This document shows positions 61,413-64,000 of a stretch of DNA of 64,000 bases, one piece after another (within the stretch, counting starts at the first letter, position 1; each line of letters starts with the position of its first letter). The stretch covers positions 1,862,001 through 1,926,000 of the forward strand of contig NZ_CP108569.1 of assembly GCF_036010505.1 (NCBI RefSeq). Reading direction: 5' to 3'. Both the position numbers and the translations under genes were made by a program. This DNA is from Streptomyces sp. NBC_01197. Lineage in GTDB: Bacteria > Actinomycetota > Actinomycetes > Streptomycetales > Streptomycetaceae. The notes below the pieces were generated by a model. The model did no database searches and was not told where the DNA came from. It saw only the letters and a program-made list of their open reading frames with translations.

Positions 61413-62327
61413 ATGGGACGCCACAGCCGCTCCGCCGCCGGACCCGACGCCGCTGACGATCCGGCGGCCGCCGTGAACCGGCGGCGGAACCGGGCGCAGG
61501 GCAAGGGCCGGAGCTCCGCGCCCGTACGCACCGGGCTGCTGGGGGTGTCGGCGGCCGTCGCGGTGGGCGCCGTGGCGATGGCATCGGGGCTGCTGCCCGG
61601 CGGCGACACCTACACGATGGGCGGCTCGGGCGGCAGCGGTCAGGTCCGCGCCGACGGCGTACCGGACCTCCAGACCCAGGGCGGATCGTCGGCCACACCG
61701 GAATCGGACACCCCGTCCGCACCGGGCACCCCGTCCGCACCGGCCGGCCTGTCCTCCGCCCGCGCGCACGCCCCGGCGGCCGCGCCGTCCCCGCAGAAGC
61801 CGGAGGCTCCCGCCGTACCGTCGCAGCGGAAGACGGGCAGCCCCGCCGCACGGAGCGCCTCGCGCAGCGCGGCACCAGCCCGTACGGCGGCGCCCACCGC
61901 GGTGTCCGGACCCACCGAGTCCGCCCGCACCGCGGCGGTGACCAGCACCGAGAGCACCGCGGCCGCGGCGGTTCTCAGCCTGGTCAACCAGCAGCGGGCC
62001 CAGGCCGGTTGCCGGCCCGTGCGGGCGGACATGAGCCTCGCCTCGCTGGCCGGGGCCTTCAGCGCCGAGATGGCGTCCCGGAGTTTCTTCGACCACACCG
62101 ATCCCGACGGGGCCACCCCGTGGGACCGGGCGGACAAAGCGGGCGTGAAGGGCCTGGGCGGCGAGAACATCGCACGCGGCCAGGCCGACGCCGCCGCCGT
62201 GATGGACTCCTGGATGCACAGCCCGGGCCACCGCGCGAACATACTCAACTGCCACTTCAAGACGCTCGGTGTCGGTGTCCACTTCGGCACCGGCGGGCCC
62301 TGGTGGACCCAGGACTTCGGCTACTGA
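61413..62327 (+). CDS. CAP/SCP-domain extracellular protein
   Basis: 304 residues. A basic N terminus ([12 protein letters not shown]) precedes a membrane segment (about 39-60, [20 protein letters not shown]). A Pro/Ser/Ala-rich linker of about 120 residues follows. The C-terminal CAP domain (about 180-304) has [31 protein letters not shown] and [12 protein letters not shown], the cavity His and Glu set. Bacterial CAP proteins are secreted with unclear activities, some binding sterols or lipids. Convergent with mutM, overlapping by 7 nt. Confidence 0.85.
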   Translation: MGRHSRSAAGPDAADDPAAAVNRRRNRAQGKGRSSAPVRTGLLGVSAAVAVGAVAMASGLLPGGDTYTMGGSGGSGQVRADGVPDLQTQGGSSATPESDTPSAPGTPSAPAGLSSARAHAPAAAPSPQKPEAPAVPSQRKTGSPAARSASRSAAPARTAAPTAVSGPTESARTAAVTSTESTAAAAVLSLVNQQRAQAGCRPVRADMSLASLAGAFSAEMASRSFFDHTDPDGATPWDRADKAGVKGLGGENIARGQADAAAVMDSWMHSPGHRANILNCHFKTLGVGVHFGTGGPWWTQDFGY

Positions 62328-63229
62328 ACCGACCCGGCGGGCGGGCGCTGGCAGCGCGGGCAGAAGTAGCTGGACCGGTTCATCCAGGCGCGGCGGCGCA
62401 TGGGGGTGCCGCAGCGGCGGCACGGCTCGTCCTCCCGCCCGTAGGCGTCGAGCGACCGGTCGAAGTAGCCGGACTCGCCGTTCACATTGACGTAGAGGCT
62501 GTCGAAGCTGGTACCGCCGACGGCGAGGGCCTGGTTCATCACGTCCCGTACATGGCCCAGGAGTTCCACGGTCCGGGCGCGGGTGAGCGTGGCGGTGGGG
62601 CGCTCATAGTGCAGCCGCGCGCGCCAGAGCGCCTCGTCCGCGTAGATGTTGCCGACCCCGCTGATCAGTGACTGGTCGAGCAGGGCGCGCTTGATGGTGG
62701 TGCGGCGCACCCGCAGCGCTGCGTGGAACGCGGCGTCGTCGAACTCCTCGTCCAGCGGGTCGCGGGCGATGTGCGCGATGACGTCGGGGAGCCCGTCGGG
62801 GGTGTTCGCGTGCAGCGAGAGCCCGCCGAAGGTCCGCTGGTCGACGAAGCGCAGCTCGGTGCCCGCGATGTCGTCGAACCGGATACGGACCCGCAGGTGC
62901 TTCTCGTCGGGCGCCCCCTCGGGCTGGACCAGGAGCTGCCCGCTCATCCCGAGATGACCGAGGACCGAGTACGCGGCCCCGGCCTCCCCACCGGCGGAGG
63001 CGGCAGCGGTATCGGTGCCTGCGTCCTCCAGCGGCAGCCAGAGGTACTTCCCCCGGCGGCGGGCCACGCCGAACCGGTGCCCGCGCAGGGCAGCGGCGAA
63101 GTCCTCACCGCCCGCGGTGTGCCGGCGGACCGCTCGGGGGTGCAGCACCTGCACATCGGCGACGGTACGGCCGGAGACCCAGCGTTCCAGTCCACGCCGT
63201 ACGACTTCGACCTCGGGCAACTCGGGCAC
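62321..63229 (-). CDS. mutM: Formamidopyrimidine-DNA glycosylase
   Basis: 302 residues from GTG 63229. After Met removal the chain begins [13 protein letters not shown], giving catalytic Pro1 and Glu2. [28 protein letters not shown] (helix-two-turn-helix) and the C-terminal zinc finger [20 protein letters not shown] with a second CPRC complete the family. It removes oxidised guanine and nicks the strand. Slightly longer than usual because of a Gly/Ala insert near 80. Same strand as rnc upstream, as in the standard rnc-mutM pair. Confidence 0.95.
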   Translation of the reverse strand: MPELPEVEVVRRGLERWVSGRTVADVQVLHPRAVRRHTAGGEDFAAALRGHRFGVARRRGKYLWLPLEDAGTDTAAASAGGEAGAAYSVLGHLGMSGQLLVQPEGAPDEKHLRVRIRFDDIAGTELRFVDQRTFGGLSLHANTPDGLPDVIAHIARDPLDEEFDDAAFHAALRVRRTTIKRALLDQSLISGVGNIYADEALWRARLHYERPTATLTRARTVELLGHVRDVMNQALAVGGTSFDSLYVNVNGESGYFDRSLDAYGREDEPCRRCGTPMRRRAWMNRSSYFCPRCQRPPAGSVQ

Positions 63230-63317
63230 GCTGCTCCTCAGGGGTGGCTCACCGGCGAAACGGTGAGGAGGCTGAGAGGGACCATGGAATGAACGATGAA
63301 AAGAACCACGAAAAGAA

Positions 63318-63345
63318 CCGCCCGCCCCCCGGAGGGGACGGGCGG
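63318..63345 (-). terminator. Hairpin with U-rich tail downstream of rnc
   Basis: CCGCCCG (63318-63324) pairs with CGGGCGG (63339-63345), with four more pairs inside after one mismatch. On the minus strand it is followed by GGTTCTTTTCGTGGTTCTTTTC-like T-rich sequence built from a direct repeat (GAAAAGAACC twice on the plus strand). It ends 15 nt past the rnc stop, separating it from mutM. Confidence 0.82.
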
Positions 63346-63359
63346 GGAAAGAACCGGTG

Positions 63360-64000
63360 TCAGGCCGAGGCCGTGCCGGCGGCCGGAGCCGAAGAGGTGT
63401 CGGCGTCCTCTCCGTGGGCGGCGGGGGCGGTCTCGGCCGCCACCGCCCGCTCTTCCGCCGCGGCGCTGATCGCACGCCACGCGGACTCCGCCGCCTGCTG
63501 TTCCGCTTCCTTCTTGCTGCGGCCGGTGCCGGTGCCGTACGAGACACCACCGACGCGAGCGGCAGCTGTGAAGGTCTTCTCGTGGTCCGGACCTGTCTCA
63601 CTGACCAGGTATTCCGGGACCCCGAGCCCTTCACTTGCGGTGAGTTCCTGGAGGCTGGTCTTCCAGTCCAGGCCCGCACCAAGGTTGGAGGACAGCTCGA
63701 TGAGGGGGTCGAAGAGCCGGTGCACCAGCTCGGACGCCGCTTCGAGGCCCTGATCGAGATAGACGGCGCCGATCACCGCTTCCAGGGTGTCGGCGAGGAT
63801 GGACGCCTTGTCCCGCCCGCCCGTGCCTTCTTCGCCCCGGCCGAGCCGGATGAAGAGACCGAGTTCGAGGCCACGGCTCACCCCTGCGAGCGCACGCGAG
63901 TTGACCACCGCCGCCCGGAGCTTGGCCAGCTGGCCCTCCGGGAGATCGGGGTGGGTGCGATAGAGCGTGTCCGTGACCACCAGGCCGAGCACGGAGTCCC
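63360..64000 (-). CDS. rnc: Ribonuclease III (5' part beyond the window edge)
   Basis: The last 213 codons of rnc are present. The reading begins [15 protein letters not shown], the tail of the catalytic ERLEFLGDSVLG motif, and continues with [18 protein letters not shown], the second catalytic block. The dsRNA-binding domain ([35 protein letters not shown]) follows, then a 45-residue Ala/Glu-rich tail. It cleaves double-stranded RNA in rRNA processing; in S. coelicolor this gene (absB) affects antibiotic production. The start lies to the right of 64000. Confidence 0.94.
   Translation of the reverse strand, partial: DSVLGLVVTDTLYRTHPDLPEGQLAKLRAAVVNSRALAGVSRGLELGLFIRLGRGEEGTGGRDKASILADTLEAVIGAVYLDQGLEAASELVHRLFDPLIELSSNLGAGLDWKTSLQELTASEGLGVPEYLVSETGPDHEKTFTAAARVGGVSYGTGTGRSKKEAEQQAAESAWRAISAAAEERAVAAETAPAAHGEDADTSSAPAAGTASA

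Overview
The window is a stretch of Streptomyces core chromosome. Base composition is very high in G+C, almost every codon ends in G or C, and GTG starts are common. The gene content is diagnostic: whiG, nsdA, four adjacent type I signal peptidases, the amtB-glnK-glnD run, the rpsB-tsf-pyrH-frr-cdsA run, smc-ftsY-ffh and rnc. From memory the order matches the S. coelicolor SCO5572-SCO5667 neighbourhood read backwards; no alignment was run.

Layout. 1-11.9 kb is a polyamine/diamine catabolism region. It holds two modules, each with a Tat-exported lipoprotein binding protein of the PotD family and an aminobutyraldehyde-type aldehyde dehydrogenase. The second module also has a divergent Lrp/AsnC regulator and a class III aminotransferase. 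Between the modules lie a NADAR protein, a proline-rich DUF4190 membrane protein, an adenosine deaminase-family enzyme, a glycerophosphodiesterase and a truncated ECF sigma factor. 12-15 kb has an ABC ATPase with damaged signature motifs, its membrane partner and a LOG-family protein. 15-19.1 kb is a thiamine ABC importer (thiB-thiP-thiQ) under a TPP riboswitch. 19-25 kb is rlmN, cdsA, frr, pyrH, tsf and rpsB, separated by hairpin terminators. 25-31 kb has an M23-like protein, a TetR regulator, the sporulation sigma factor whiG, and dprA-comM-yraN.

31-38 kb is a long minus-strand run: DUF2469, NUDIX, sipZ-Y-X-W, rplS, trmD, rimM, khpA and rpsP. These genes cover protein export, ribosome assembly and tRNA modification. 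38.2-41.7 kb breaks this run with a SprT-like zinc protein, a short eukaryote/archaeon-type prolyl-tRNA synthetase, a possible tiny zinc-ribbon ORF and a methyltransferase. It looks like an accessory insertion between rpsP and ffh. 41.7-51.9 kb has ffh, the nitrogen-sensing genes glnD-glnK-amtB with a GlnR-type operator, nsdA, a primase-polymerase-like protein and ftsY. 52-64 kb has an NCS1 permease, a flavin-dependent oxidoreductase, the glucose permease glcP, smc, a small coiled-coil protein, acyP, a CAP-domain protein, mutM and the 3' part of rnc, cut by the right edge.

The parts that looked least routine are: the 38-41 kb ProRS/SprT/methyltransferase locus, whose ProRS leader can hide its own ribosome binding site; the paired polyamine modules with inverted-repeat operators; the degenerate ABC pair; a hinge insertion in SMC; and short tandem repeats at 3.7 and 45.9 kb. 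I found no rRNA, tRNA, CRISPR array, insertion sequence or prophage. Terminators, operators and start codons were found by eye and carry matching confidence.
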